From: Clostridium sp. KNHs205
GTDB lineage: Bacteria > Bacillota > Clostridia > Lachnospirales > Lachnospiraceae
Reading direction: 5' to 3'
NCBI RefSeq assembly: GCF_000702945.1
Contig: NZ_JNLE01000005.1
Location: forward strand, 682,001 to 746,000
Length of the DNA stretch: 64,000 nucleotides
Each line of letters begins with the position of its first letter. Within the stretch, counting starts at the first letter, position 1. The notes under the pieces were generated by a model. It was given only the letters and a program-made list of their open reading frames with translations. It made no database searches and was not told the origin of the DNA. Position numbers and translations under genes: made by a program. Below are positions 8,596 through 16,342 of the stretch, in pieces.

Positions 8596-8862
8596 TCAGT
8601 TTTTATTATAAATAATTCTTTTAATGGTATCATAAGAAAGATGATATTCCTCCATTAGTTCCTGAATGGAAGAACCTTCAGCTTTTTTTTGTCTTATTTC
8701 TTCATTTCTAATCTGTAGTTCTTTTCTTATGGTAGTCCTGCTGCCCCATTTACAGCGGCTCTCCTTCGGCAGGGGAATGTAGATCAGTCCGCCTCCAAAG
8801 TATTTCTGTATTTCTTCTAATACATGATCCGGTAGGATTTCTTTTCCGTTTATATATGACAT
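8596..8862 (-). CDS. CD3324/Mor-like small DNA-binding protein
   Basis: 88 residues. MSYINGKEILPDHVLEEIQKY, IYIPLPKE and CKWGSRTTIRKEL match a small family often annotated CD3324 or Mor-activator-like. The C-terminal part (IRQKKAEGSSIQELMEEYHLSYDTIKRII) is a clear helix-turn-helix. In phages related proteins activate transcription; in clostridial chromosomes they are probably small regulators with unknown targets. SD GGAG about 8 bases before ATG. No phage genes surround it. Confidence 0.75.
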   Translation of the reverse strand: MSYINGKEILPDHVLEEIQKYFGGGLIYIPLPKESRCKWGSRTTIRKELQIRNEEIRQKKAEGSSIQELMEEYHLSYDTIKRIIYNKN

Positions 8863-8934
8863 GGCTTTCGCTCCTTCTGATTGTTTTTATCAGAGAGCAG
8901 CACATTTCATATTCATATCTGCGATTCGTTTATG

Positions 8935-8983
8935 GCTCTATGCAAGGAATCGCTGCACTGACATGTCCTGTGCTGCATAGAGC
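8935..8983. repeat. Inverted repeat upstream of the Mor-like gene
   Basis: GCTCTATGCA and TGCATAGAGC, perfect 10-bp arms with a 29-nt loop, with ATTTTT on the plus-strand side. It could be a terminator for plus-strand transcription or a regulatory hairpin in the promoter region of the Mor-like gene. Otherwise 8863-9085 is empty. Confidence 0.5.
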
Positions 8984-9085
8984 ATTTTTGGTGATTGGTT
9001 TGATTTTTTTATATATAAGAGATATTCTAACATTTATTACTCCTCATCTATTAAGCTGTCCCCAGGTTAATTTATAGCTTTATTT

Positions 9086-9412
9086 TTAGCACTGACCTTT
9101 CTTATCAATAGAACAGAAATCAGCAGCAGGAGTTACTGCTTCCTCTATTGCGACAGGCAGTTCTACATAGTTACCGATGTCAAAGGTCTTCTCACCATTT
9201 TCCAATACGAAAAACGGTATACCGATTCTTCCGGCCTCTTTCACTTCCTTAAACAGCTCGTCATTATCACGATATGCCAGAAATTCCTTAAGAGTAGCTG
9301 TATCACCGGTTATATTCTTATATTCCAGCTCAATATCAGGAAGTGCTGTTAAATCCTTTTTGGCTTTTACACAATCAGGACAGATTTCAGTTCCATATAT
9401 GGTTACTTTCAT
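9086..9412 (-). CDS. Glutaredoxin/thioredoxin-fold protein
   Basis: 108 residues from MKVTIYGTEICPDCVKAKKD: a CPDC redox motif at the end of the first strand, a cis-Pro region (GRIGIPFFVLENGEK), and a C-terminal tail with Cys residues (FCSIDKKGQC). Family members reduce disulfides or bind metal; the exact role is unclear. A longer frame exists upstream, but GAGGTAAAT precedes the Met chosen here and the extra residues do not fit the fold. It lies 70 bp downstream of a minus-strand acetyltransferase gene and may be cotranscribed with it. Confidence 0.75.
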   Translation of the reverse strand: MKVTIYGTEICPDCVKAKKDLTALPDIELEYKNITGDTATLKEFLAYRDNDELFKEVKEAGRIGIPFFVLENGEKTFDIGNYVELPVAIEEAVTPAADFCSIDKKGQC

Positions 9413-9483
9413 ATTTACCTCACATTCTGCCGTCTGCAACGGCATAAAACCATGTTCAATCTGTTGCTGATTCTATTTTAACC

Positions 9484-10278
9484 CTACTCCCTCATTATGT
9501 CAATCTGCGTATCTGCATCAGGCTGAAATCCAAGACTTTTATACAAATGTATTGCATTGACATTACATTCATCCGCAGCAAGAAAAGCTCTTACCGCACC
9601 ATGGGACTTACAGTGGGATAAGGCCTGCTTTATTAGCCTTCTCCCTATTCCTTTGTTCTGGTAATCAGGATGCACCGCAACTTCTCTAATCCAGGCGACC
9701 GGTCCTTTCTGGCTGTTGATTCCGTAGACTCCTGTAAAACATACTCCAACGATTTCCTTTTCATCGTTCCTTTCAAGCACGACTGCTTTGTGTATAATAT
9801 CTTCCGTCTTTGTTAGCCATTCTTCAATCCATTCCTGTGTCTGTCCAGTAAATCCTCTGCTTTGTCCCTTGCAGGACATAGTTACTTCAGCGGCTTTAAG
9901 ACTCTCTTCCACCTTCAGAAACTCCCCATGGGAGTGTTCATTATTAATATCTGATAAATCTGACTTTGTATAATCCCTGAACTTATCTCTGACTATGTAC
10001 CCTGCCTGCGTAAAAGTATCAACCCATTCCTCCGGTATAAATTCCAGATAAAAGTTATGTTCTTCTCTGGTTGCTTCTATCACTTTCTGTGGAGATACCG
10101 CTGCCCAGTGATAATGCCTGCTATCTGCCTCACGGTTAAACCCGCCGATTAATATCAATTCTTCTGTTTCGATTAACAGCTCATAATCTGCAATATCTTC
10201 AAATTCCGTATACGTAAGAGAATGATGCAGATAGTTCCCAAGTGCTTCTTTTACTTTAATAAATGCTTCTTCTTTCAT
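9484..10278 (-). CDS. GNAT-family acetyltransferase with N-terminal extension
   Basis: 264 residues. The C-terminal 130 form a GNAT domain: AVVLERNDEKEIVGVCFTGV, then motif A VAVHPDYQNKGIGRRLIKQA with the acetyl-CoA loop QNKGIG, and motif B NVNAIHLYKSLGFQP. The N-terminal 130 residues (aromatic and acidic) look like a second, degenerate GNAT-like or family-specific domain. Substrate unknown. AGGGAGG precedes ATG by 6 bases. In the gap upstream, a perfect hairpin lies at 10351-10377 (GGATTTTACAGGC/GCCTGTAAATCC); nothing else is seen there. Confidence 0.85.
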   Translation of the reverse strand: MKEEAFIKVKEALGNYLHHSLTYTEFEDIADYELLIETEELILIGGFNREADSRHYHWAAVSPQKVIEATREEHNFYLEFIPEEWVDTFTQAGYIVRDKFRDYTKSDLSDINNEHSHGEFLKVEESLKAAEVTMSCKGQSRGFTGQTQEWIEEWLTKTEDIIHKAVVLERNDEKEIVGVCFTGVYGINSQKGPVAWIREVAVHPDYQNKGIGRRLIKQALSHCKSHGAVRAFLAADECNVNAIHLYKSLGFQPDADTQIDIMRE

Positions 10279-10590
10279 GGTTATGCCTCCCTTTTTTTAT
10301 CTTAGCTTTATTGGAACTTGAACAGAAAGGGTGTTCCTGCTGCTCTTATCGGATTTTACAGGCAAGCCTGTAAATCCTCACTCTGCTTTCATTATATCAG
10401 GTAAAGGGCATAATAAAAGTTTAAAAACACTTATAACTATTTTTACTAATCATTTATGGTTACATAGTATAACTATATTACACACTTGCAAGTATTTTCT
10501 TTAATCTCATAATAGCAAAGGAATCTGCTGAATATTCTTTCTCTCCGTATATTCCCATAATAGTATTAAAACCATTCTTATTCCTGCCTT

Positions 10591-10632
10591 AAAAAACGCC
10601 ATAAGTCAGTTATTACACTTAACTTACGGCGT
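10591..10632 (-). terminator. Terminator of the znuCB operon
   Basis: Read on the minus strand, ACGCCGTAAGT and ACTTATGGCGT are followed by TTTTT, about 20 bp after the permease stop. Confidence 0.85.
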
Positions 10633-10651
10633 ATTATAGTTTGAATCTTTG

Positions 10652-11467
10652 TTATTCAGTCTTTTGAAAGGTTCTGATCACAGCCTTTAAGATAACAATT
10701 ATCAAAAAGCTTGCAACTCCGGTTAGTACAATAGTTCCGCCGGGTTTTAATTTCCAGTAATAGGACAAGGTAAGTCCGGTTACCGTAAAAAAAACTGCAA
10801 ATATTACTGAGAAAATAAGTGTCAGTCTATAGCTTCTGCCAACCTGCATTCCGCAGGCTACAGGTATAACAAGCAGAGATGACACTACCAGCGCACCAAC
10901 GGTTCTGGAAGCAATGGATATGGTCAGCGCTGTGAGAAGAGTAAATATAAAATTCACTGTCTTAACCGGCACTCCCGCAATTCTTGCCGTTCGCTGATCA
11001 AACCCGATAAAGAAAAGTTCCTTATACAATAATAGAAAGGCTGCCAGTACAGATATGCTTACAACCACTACCATTCTAAGCTCCAGATCGCTAATGGCTA
11101 CAATACTTCCGAAAAGAAAGCTGTTAAAATTACCGCTGCTTTTGGTAAATCCGGACAGTACACCAGCTAGTCCAATGCCTGTTGACATTATAATGGCAAT
11201 TGCCATTTCTGAATATCTTGGTATCTTTTTCTGTATAAATTCAATACTTAAGGCAGCTACGATGCAGGCACCGGTTGCTCCAAGTATAGGATTGATGCCA
11301 AGCAGTATACCTATTGCTACACCTGCCAGAGAGGTATGGGATAAGGCATCCCCTATCATGGATTTTCTCTGAAGCACGATGGTCATTCCGATACAGGGTG
11401 CAATAATGGCTAATAATACCCCTACCAGAAAAGCTCTTTGCATAAATGAATATTGTAGAATGCTCAC
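10652..11467 (-). CDS. znuB: Zinc/manganese ABC transporter permease (ZnuB/MntB type)
   Basis: 271 residues with about eight hydrophobic segments. MQRAFLVGVLLAIIAPCIGM opens the protein, QRKSMIGDALSHTSLAGVAIG contains the coupling-helix and DALSHTSLAG signature of metal ABC-3 permeases, and ALVVSSLLVIPVACG is the conserved later segment. It forms the membrane channel for a divalent metal bound by the ZnuA-like lipoprotein. Its start overlaps the end of the ATPase gene by 4 bp (ATGA), indicating translational coupling. Zinc is preferred over manganese because of the His-rich loop in the partner binding protein and the L33 gene in the operon. Confidence 0.92.
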   Translation of the reverse strand: MSILQYSFMQRAFLVGVLLAIIAPCIGMTIVLQRKSMIGDALSHTSLAGVAIGILLGINPILGATGACIVAALSIEFIQKKIPRYSEMAIAIIMSTGIGLAGVLSGFTKSSGNFNSFLFGSIVAISDLELRMVVVVSISVLAAFLLLYKELFFIGFDQRTARIAGVPVKTVNFIFTLLTALTISIASRTVGALVVSSLLVIPVACGMQVGRSYRLTLIFSVIFAVFFTVTGLTLSYYWKLKPGGTIVLTGVASFLIIVILKAVIRTFQKTE

Positions 11468-12147
11468 GCTCTCACCTCTTTTGTATCCAGCTCCGCCAAT
11501 CTGCCGTCCTCTAATTTTAGAATTCGGTTAACTCCGCTGCATTCGCTCAAAGAGCCATGGGTTACCATCAGGATGGTCAGCCCCTCCTGATTCAGTTCCT
11601 GAAGTATCTGATACAGCTGTTTCATGGATTTCATATCTATACCTGTTGTGGGTTCATCCAGAATCAGTATCTCCGGATTAACCACCAGGGCTCTCGCTAA
11701 CATAACTCTTTGCTGCTGGCCTCCGGACAATTCTCCGATCATTGACTTACCAAAGCACTCCATCTGAAGCTTTTGAAGTGCTGCCTGGACCTGCTGTTTA
11801 TGTGCCTTCCCCGGAAAGCGGAATCTGCCAATCTGCCTGTAGAGATTTGCCATTACGATTTCTTCCACTGTTGCGGGAAAATTCTGATTGGCATAAGTAC
11901 CGTTCTGAGATACATATCCCAGCTTACCGCTTCGGATATATTTCTCACTGTCCTGACCCATAATCTGTATCTTCCCCCTTATGGGCCTTAATTCTGAGAG
12001 AAGAAGCTTAAGCAGTGTACTTTTTCCCGTACCGTTTTCTCCCGTTAGAAGGGCATAATCCCCCTGCTCTATAACAGTTGAAGCCTCTTTTATAATCAAA
12101 TCCCTGCCATATGCAAATTCTACATTTTGAATATCTATTGCCTGCAT
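11464..12147 (-). CDS. znuC: Zinc/manganese ABC transporter ATP-binding protein (ZnuC)
   Basis: About 227 residues from MQAIDIQNVEFAYG. Walker A is GENGTGKST, the Q-loop GYVSQNG, the ABC signature LSGGQQQRVMLARAL, Walker B ILILDEPTTGID and the H-loop MVTHG. It powers uptake through the downstream permease. An in-frame extension of 55 codons upstream is rich in Lys and Tyr and lacks similarity; GAGGTCAAG directly before the chosen ATG decides the start. It is separated from znuA by about 240 bp containing a terminator, so znuCB may have its own promoter or be read through at lower level. Confidence 0.92.
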   Translation of the reverse strand: MQAIDIQNVEFAYGRDLIIKEASTVIEQGDYALLTGENGTGKSTLLKLLLSELRPIRGKIQIMGQDSEKYIRSGKLGYVSQNGTYANQNFPATVEEIVMANLYRQIGRFRFPGKAHKQQVQAALQKLQMECFGKSMIGELSGGQQQRVMLARALVVNPEILILDEPTTGIDMKSMKQLYQILQELNQEGLTILMVTHGSLSECSGVNRILKLEDGRLAELDTKEVRA

Positions 12148-12333
12148 CTTGACCTCTGCTGCAAATACCCTTGATTTCTGGTATTTCTGCCTTCTTAATT
12201 TGTAAGTATATAAGATATATCTTTTTGCTTGAAATACTGGAATCTTATGCCCTGAAAGGAGATAAAAAGAGTAATTCAAGCCATATATACTTTTAACGAG
12301 TTTGTTTATCATAAATAATTACATTTCATCTCA

Positions 12334-12376
12334 AAAAGAATGGGAGCTGTTGCACGCAACTGCTCCTACTCTTTAA
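12334..12376 (-). terminator. Terminator between znuA and znuC
   Basis: On the minus strand AGAGTAGGAGCAGTTGC and GCAACAGCTCCCATTCT form a stem with a short GT loop and a T run. It splits rpmG-znuA from znuCB. Confidence 0.8.
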
Positions 12377-12387
12377 GTATCTATCTG

Positions 12388-13365
12388 TTACTGCAAAGCT
12401 TTAACCAGGCTTGCAAGATTCTGTTCCATTACGGTAAAATAATCCGCTCCGTTCTTAATATCCTCTTCTGACAGACCTTCCAAAGGATTCAGTACATCCG
12501 TCGTGGCACCTATTTCCTTGGCAATGGTTTCTGCCACTTTGGGACTTACAAGTTCTTCAAAGAAAATAACCTTAACCTCATTCTCTTTCGCGAACTGTAT
12601 AACCTCTTCCATCTTAGCGGGGTCAGGCTCTGAATCCGGAGATAAGCCTTCAATACCTACCTGATTCAGACCATAAGCACTGCAAAGATAACCAAAGGCC
12701 TCATGTGCTACTATAATATCCTTATTTTCAAAACCTGTCAAGGTTTCCTTGAATTTTTGATCCAGTTCATCAAGTTTCGCTGCATAGGTTTCATAGTTTG
12801 CAGTATAATAATCTTTGTTATCGGGATCAGCTTCTATGAACGCATTTTTGATATTTTCCATTTCAGCCTTGGCATTTAACGGATTCAGCCAAACATGGGG
12901 ATCCATACCTTCTTCCTCACCATGTTCCTCTTCTTCCTCTTCACTGTGTTCTTCTTCACCGTCTTCATGACCGTGTCCTTCCATCAGTGTAATTCCAGAA
13001 GCTGCCTCAACGGTAACAAGGTCTTTATTACCGAGACTGTCAAGTACTGTATCCACCCAGTGTTCCATACCGGCTCCGTTATAGACAAAGACCTCGGCTT
13101 CCTCAAGATTCGCAATATCAGAAGCTGCCGGCTCCCAATCGTGAGGTTCAATTCCCGCAGGAACCATATCAATTACGGTTACCTTATCGCCTCCAATTTT
13201 CATGGCAAAATCATATATGGGATAAAAACTCGCCACAACCTTGAGCTTATCCTCCGTGGTTGTCACTTTACCCTCTGTCTCTTTGTCTATGTTCTTATTG
13301 CTGCAGCCGGCAGCCAAAACAGAAACCATTAATACTGCTGTTAAAATATGAAAGATTCTTTTCAT
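12388..13365 (-). CDS. znuA: Zinc-binding lipoprotein of the ZnuA/TroA family
   Basis: 325 residues from MKRIFHILTAVLMVSVLAAG. The lipobox LAAGC gives a lipid-anchored Cys21. Metal ligands are recognisable: His in AGIEPHDWEPA, His in GMDPHVWLNP, the AHEAFGYL His, and an Asp/Glu in the C-lobe. Between the first two lies a His- and Glu-rich loop (EGHGHEDGEEEHSEEEEEEH), typical of zinc rather than manganese binding proteins. It captures extracellular metal for ZnuBC. GGAGGTGCTACA precedes ATG. It follows rpmG by 27 bp in the same transcript. Confidence 0.93.
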   Translation of the reverse strand: MKRIFHILTAVLMVSVLAAGCSNKNIDKETEGKVTTTEDKLKVVASFYPIYDFAMKIGGDKVTVIDMVPAGIEPHDWEPAASDIANLEEAEVFVYNGAGMEHWVDTVLDSLGNKDLVTVEAASGITLMEGHGHEDGEEEHSEEEEEEHGEEEGMDPHVWLNPLNAKAEMENIKNAFIEADPDNKDYYTANYETYAAKLDELDQKFKETLTGFENKDIIVAHEAFGYLCSAYGLNQVGIEGLSPDSEPDPAKMEEVIQFAKENEVKVIFFEELVSPKVAETIAKEIGATTDVLNPLEGLSEEDIKNGADYFTVMEQNLASLVKALQ

Positions 13366-13392
13366 TGTAGCACCTCCTGTAAAGTCAATCAA

Positions 13393-13542
13393 TTATTTTG
13401 TCTCCCTATGCAGGGTATATTTATGCAAACGGGGACAGTATTTCATGACTTCCATCCTTTCCGGGTGCTTTTGCTTGTTCTTTGTGATTACATAATTACG
13501 GTCATGACATTCCGTGCATTCCAGTACAATTCTTACTCTCAT
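13393..13542 (-). CDS. rpmG: 50S ribosomal protein L33, paralogue with reduced zinc site
   Basis: 49 residues, [19 protein letters not shown] ... [20 protein letters not shown] ... LHRETK, a clear L33. The zinc ribbon normally has two CxxC pairs; here CTEC is intact but the second pair is YCPRL, leaving three cysteines. In many bacteria a zinc-free L33 is made under zinc starvation and its gene sits with zinc uptake genes, which fits this position as first gene before znuA. This copy looks like an intermediate state. RBS AAAGGA. Zur-type control is likely from context but not proven. Confidence 0.92.
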   Translation of the reverse strand: MRVRIVLECTECHDRNYVITKNKQKHPERMEVMKYCPRLHKYTLHRETK

Positions 13543-13570
13543 ATACTATCCTTTCCAAAAGCGAACTATT

Positions 13571-13620
13571 TGCATTTGCGTTTATTGAATTTATAATACC
13601 ATATAATCTGCATTTGTCAA
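13571..13620 (-). promoter_or_regulatory. Promoter of rpmG-znuA with flanking TGCATTTG repeats
   Basis: On the minus strand TTGACA (13615-13620), 16 bp, TATTAT (13593-13598). TGCATTTG occurs at 13571-13578 and again at 13609-13616, i.e. downstream of the -10 and overlapping the -35. These direct repeats are a candidate repressor site; no textbook Zur palindrome is visible. Confidence 0.6.
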
Positions 13621-13746
13621 TATCTCTTTAGGAGAAAATTTTTTCATATGATTCAATTCTTAGCAAAACCCTTTATTTTATCCATGGTTTTACTACCAGC
13701 TTTTTAAACAATGCAAATTTCTTTACCCCTGTAACACTTCTTCATT

Positions 13747-13802
13747 TGTGTAAAAAAACTATTAGCTATCAACTGATTGATAGCTAATAGTTTTTTTACA
13801 CA
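13747..13802. terminator. Perfect 26-bp hairpin with 4-nt loop
   Basis: Arms TGTGTAAAAAAACTATTAGC plus TATCAA and its exact complement, loop CTGA. A and T runs on both sides suit a bidirectional terminator closing the toxin island on the minus strand. Between this and the rpmG promoter nothing else is seen. Confidence 0.75.
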
Positions 13803-13811
13803 ATACTTATG

Positions 13812-14000
13812 GCTACAAGAGTACGTTTATATGAGATTATTGGAACTACACCTAAAAATATGATTGCATACCCACATTAAATTTTTCACTTAAGTCTCTT
13901 AATTCATATCATGGATGACATTGCTTCATGAGAGCCATGATTCTGAATTAAGAGACAGGATTAGTTAGTTTGAAGTCTTAAAGTATAACAATAATATAAT
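13812..14000. repeat. Inter-cassette repeat element, copy C1 (left-truncated)
   Basis: Shares GCTACAAGAGTACGTTTATA, TTGGAACTACACCTAAAA and a hairpin GTCTCTTAATTC ... GAATTAAGAGAC with copies near 15.7 and 18.5 kb. It ends in AAAGTATAACNATAAT next to the end of an immunity-gene remnant. Confidence 0.8.
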
Positions 14001-14219
14001 TAAAACATTTTTAGGTTATACTCTTCTTGAAAAACACGATTAAATCTTTCAATATCATTCCATACCTTATTATTTACAAAACCACTTGGATAAATTATCC
14101 CTTGTTTGAATTCTTTCATTCTATTTTCAACTTCTAACTTAATATTAGGTAAAATAGTTAGATTGAAATAACAAAAGGCTACAAGAGAAGTATCATTCTC
14201 CTCTGTAACCCTTGCATTA
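14000..14219 (-). pseudogene. C-terminal remnant of an immunity gene (family of the 157-aa protein)
   Basis: An open minus-strand frame without start reads SLVAFCYFNLTILPNIKLEV, then KEFKQGIIYPSGFVNNKVWN, and ends DIERFNRVFQEEYNLKMF. The last 20 residues align with the end of the intact 157-aa immunity protein (WKNIENFNQYYQKKYKISII). The 5' half is missing. It is a left-over of an earlier cassette. Confidence 0.65.
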
Positions 14220-14223
14220 CAAT

Positions 14224-14396
14224 TTAATAAATTTCACCATAAACCACTACATCCAGCTATTTTACAATTAGATACTTGTCTGGAATACGTAATTCTAACT
14301 CTTTTTAATTTCTTCAAGGAAAACATCCATATTTGTATCAGAATAGCACTTATGATCGCGTGATAAACTAATATATTTATCTGAACCCATCTGCAT
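14224..14396 (-). pseudogene. Frameshifted small immunity-like gene remnant
   Basis: Starts MQMGSDKYISLSRDHKCYSD and meets a stop after FLEEIKKS. In the next frame it continues ELELRIPDKYLIVK, a stop, then LDVVVYGEIY. A frameshift plus a nonsense change broke it. The family is not recognised; position and size suggest another immunity gene. Confidence 0.5.
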
Positions 14397-14404
14397 GTTT
14401 AGAT

Positions 14405-14463
14405 ACTGAATTAAGAGACAGGGATTTAGGTAGTTGGAAGTCCTAAAGTATAACCATAATAAA
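14405..14463. repeat. Partial inter-cassette repeat, copy C4
   Basis: Only the right end (GAATTAAGAGACAGGGATTT to AAAGTATAACCATAAT) of the repeat remains, directly after the Imm74-like gene. Confidence 0.75.
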
Positions 14464-14465
14464 TT

Positions 14466-14699
14466 TTACTCAAATATTATTTGAACCGTATTTTCATTAG
14501 TATTTTTCTTAACTTCCTGAATAATATTTTCTATTTGAGTATCTAAAACTTCTTCTTTCTCATGTGGAGCTTCCCAAACTTTCATTGTATCTCTATATAC
14601 TACAAATTTTTTACCTACTAACATTTCTCCCTCTGCTTTTATTACATATCCATTTTCCAGATCAAATTTAATATAATTCATACTTCCTGTTATCTTCAT
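14466..14699 (-). CDS. Immunity protein, Imm74-like
   Basis: 77 residues from MKITGSMNYIKFDLENGYVI. The segment AEGEMLVGKKFVVYRDTMKVW followed by EAPHEKE and a C-terminal helix (IENIIQEVKKN) matches my memory of the Imm74 immunity family and aligns with the 86-aa protein encoded next to toxin 1 (WEPPHDNE). It would neutralise the toxin domain encoded just upstream, which is now broken, so it may act as an orphan immunity gene. GAGAGGTAAAAAG before ATG overlaps the toxin stop. The longer TTG-initiated frame has no better RBS. Confidence 0.6.
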   Translation of the reverse strand: MKITGSMNYIKFDLENGYVIKAEGEMLVGKKFVVYRDTMKVWEAPHEKEEVLDTQIENIIQEVKKNTNENTVQIIFE

Positions 14700-14703
14700 C
14701 TTT

Positions 14704-15480
14704 TTACCTCTCAAAAATAATTGTTTCTATTCCAGTTTTAGGGTCAATAGTTGTTATTTTTGTAACATTAACATTATTTATTAGTCTTGGCAATTCAATA
14801 TTCTCCCATATATTACCTTCTCTTAATTCTGATCCAATACTGCTCTTATTTCACCAGATACCTGTTCTGCATATGCACCAGAAGCCAAATCCCACACTTC
14901 CATTGTACTTGGATTACTAAAATCCCATTCTGGCATAGAAATATTTTTTGCTTCAATTTCAGCCAGGATATCTGCGGCAAACATTTTCGCTAAAGCCCCA
15001 CCGCCTTTTGCAATTGCCGCTCCATATCCTAAGGTTACCAGACTTACTACCCCTGATACTACCTTGAAAGCTTGTTCATCACCCGTTAGATAATCTCCCG
15101 TTATAAGGGTTTTACCCGTTGCTGCCTCAATAATAGGAATTATGACAGTCATCTTGCTTAACGATTCTAATAGTTCCTTCCAGAAGGGTGCGTCCTTTTT
15201 ATGGGCAAATTCTTTTAATACCAGGCTGTCCAGATACTCCTGTAAAGTTACTTTACTTGGGTCTATTTTATCATTATTTACGCCTCCCCCCGCTGCAAAG
15301 CTATTGCCAGTATCATGTCCTGTTCTATCATATCGATAACAGCATTTACTGCAAACTGATACGCTTTACTATAAAGATTAATAAGTGTCTGGGTGTGATT
15401 GTAACAGCGTGAATAAAACACCGGTACTTCTTCTTTTGCTTTTACTTCCTTTTTAAAATCTCTCCATCAAGCAATTTCAG
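14704..15480 (-). pseudogene. Decayed orphan toxin cassette (pre-toxin region plus toxin C-terminus)
   Basis: The fragment begins with a frameshifted copy of the helical partner gene (FYSRCYNHTQ recognisable). It jumps at GGGGGAGGCGTAAATAATGA directly to VNNDKIDPSK of the toxin, about 195 toxin residues having been deleted. It continues through WKELLESLSKMTVIIPIIEA and the TGDYLTGDEQAF pre-toxin segment to MPEWDFSNPSTMEVWDLASG. A one-base loss near 14828 then shifts the frame, after which WENIELPRLINNVNVTKITT ends the domain. The C-terminus is homologous to that of toxin 1 (VWARLSTRYAQNASG ... NTIEYPALKENSNVTNI). It cannot make a functional secreted toxin. Confidence 0.8.
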
Positions 15481-15580
15481 CGAGAAACATTTTTTCTTCG
15501 CAGATATTTTCATTGTCTGTCATTACATCAGTATAGGACAAAGTAAGCAACTTACAATAGCTTATCTCTGTTGCATTGAG

Positions 15581-15860
15581 ATTTTACTTCGGTTACCTTG
15601 TGGAAAATAAATGATTATAAATCAACTTTTTTACATAATAAAACGCACCTTTCGCAACAAATTTTTTCGCTACAAAAAGTACGTTTATACAAGCGTATTG
15701 GAACTACACCTAAAATCTAATTGTATACCCAGTAATTTCTCACTAAAGTCTCTTAATTCATATCATGTTATATTATTTTATGAGAGCCATGATACAGAAT
15801 TAAGAGACAAAAGACAGGGATCTAGGTAGTTGTAAGTTCTAAAGTATATCCATAATTTAA
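15581..15860. repeat. Inter-cassette repeat element, copy C2
   Basis: About 280 bp. It starts ATTTTACTTCGGTTACC, contains AATAAAACGCACCTTTCGCA, ACAAAAAGTACGTTTATA, the hairpin GTCTCTTAATTC ... GAATTAAGAGAC and ends CTAAAGTATATCCATAATTT. It sits exactly between the orphan toxin fragment and the immunity gene of toxin 2. Confidence 0.85.
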
Positions 15861-16330
15861 ATTATACTAATCTTATATTTTTTTTGATAATATTGATTAA
15901 AATTTTCAATATTTTTCCATGGATTATTTTTTTTCATTCCATTCCAAAACTCAATGCTATTTTCTAGTTCCTTCTGATTTACACTAATTGACTTTTTAAT
16001 TTTTCGTCCAACTTCTTCTTTATTAATCCAAAAAGTTGCTTTGCCTCTTTCTTCCTGATAAATACACGCATCAAAATACAATATTGCAATATAAACATCA
16101 CTGGCATTGCCACTAAGTAATTTGTCCAAAGTATTCTTAAATATTATTTCTATATTATCAATATATTCTTTTTGCTTATAAAAACAATTCATAAGTACTG
16201 AATTTATATCTGTTGGAAAAATATCTGATGTAAACTCTGAAACTACAATTTCATAATCTTGTTCTCCACGAATTAATTTTATCACTTCATTCTTTTCTAT
16301 CGCACTAAGTATTAGCAAATTATAATCCAT
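15857..16330 (-). CDS. Predicted immunity protein of toxin 2 (157 aa)
   Basis: Begins MDYNLLILSAIEKNEVIKLI and ends WKNIENFNQYYQKKYKISII; mixed alpha/beta with many Ile, Asn and Lys, no signal peptide. It starts 12 bp after the toxin 2 stop with AAAGGAG before ATG, so it is translated from the toxin transcript, as expected for a cognate immunity protein. A 5' fragment of a paralogue lies upstream of toxin 2 and a 3' fragment of another lies near 14.1 kb, so this immunity family has been carried repeatedly through the locus. No named family was recognised. Confidence 0.7.
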   Translation of the reverse strand: MDYNLLILSAIEKNEVIKLIRGEQDYEIVVSEFTSDIFPTDINSVLMNCFYKQKEYIDNIEIIFKNTLDKLLSGNASDVYIAILYFDACIYQEERGKATFWINKEEVGRKIKKSISVNQKELENSIEFWNGMKKNNPWKNIENFNQYYQKKYKISII

Positions 16331-16342
16331 TCTTATTCTCCT

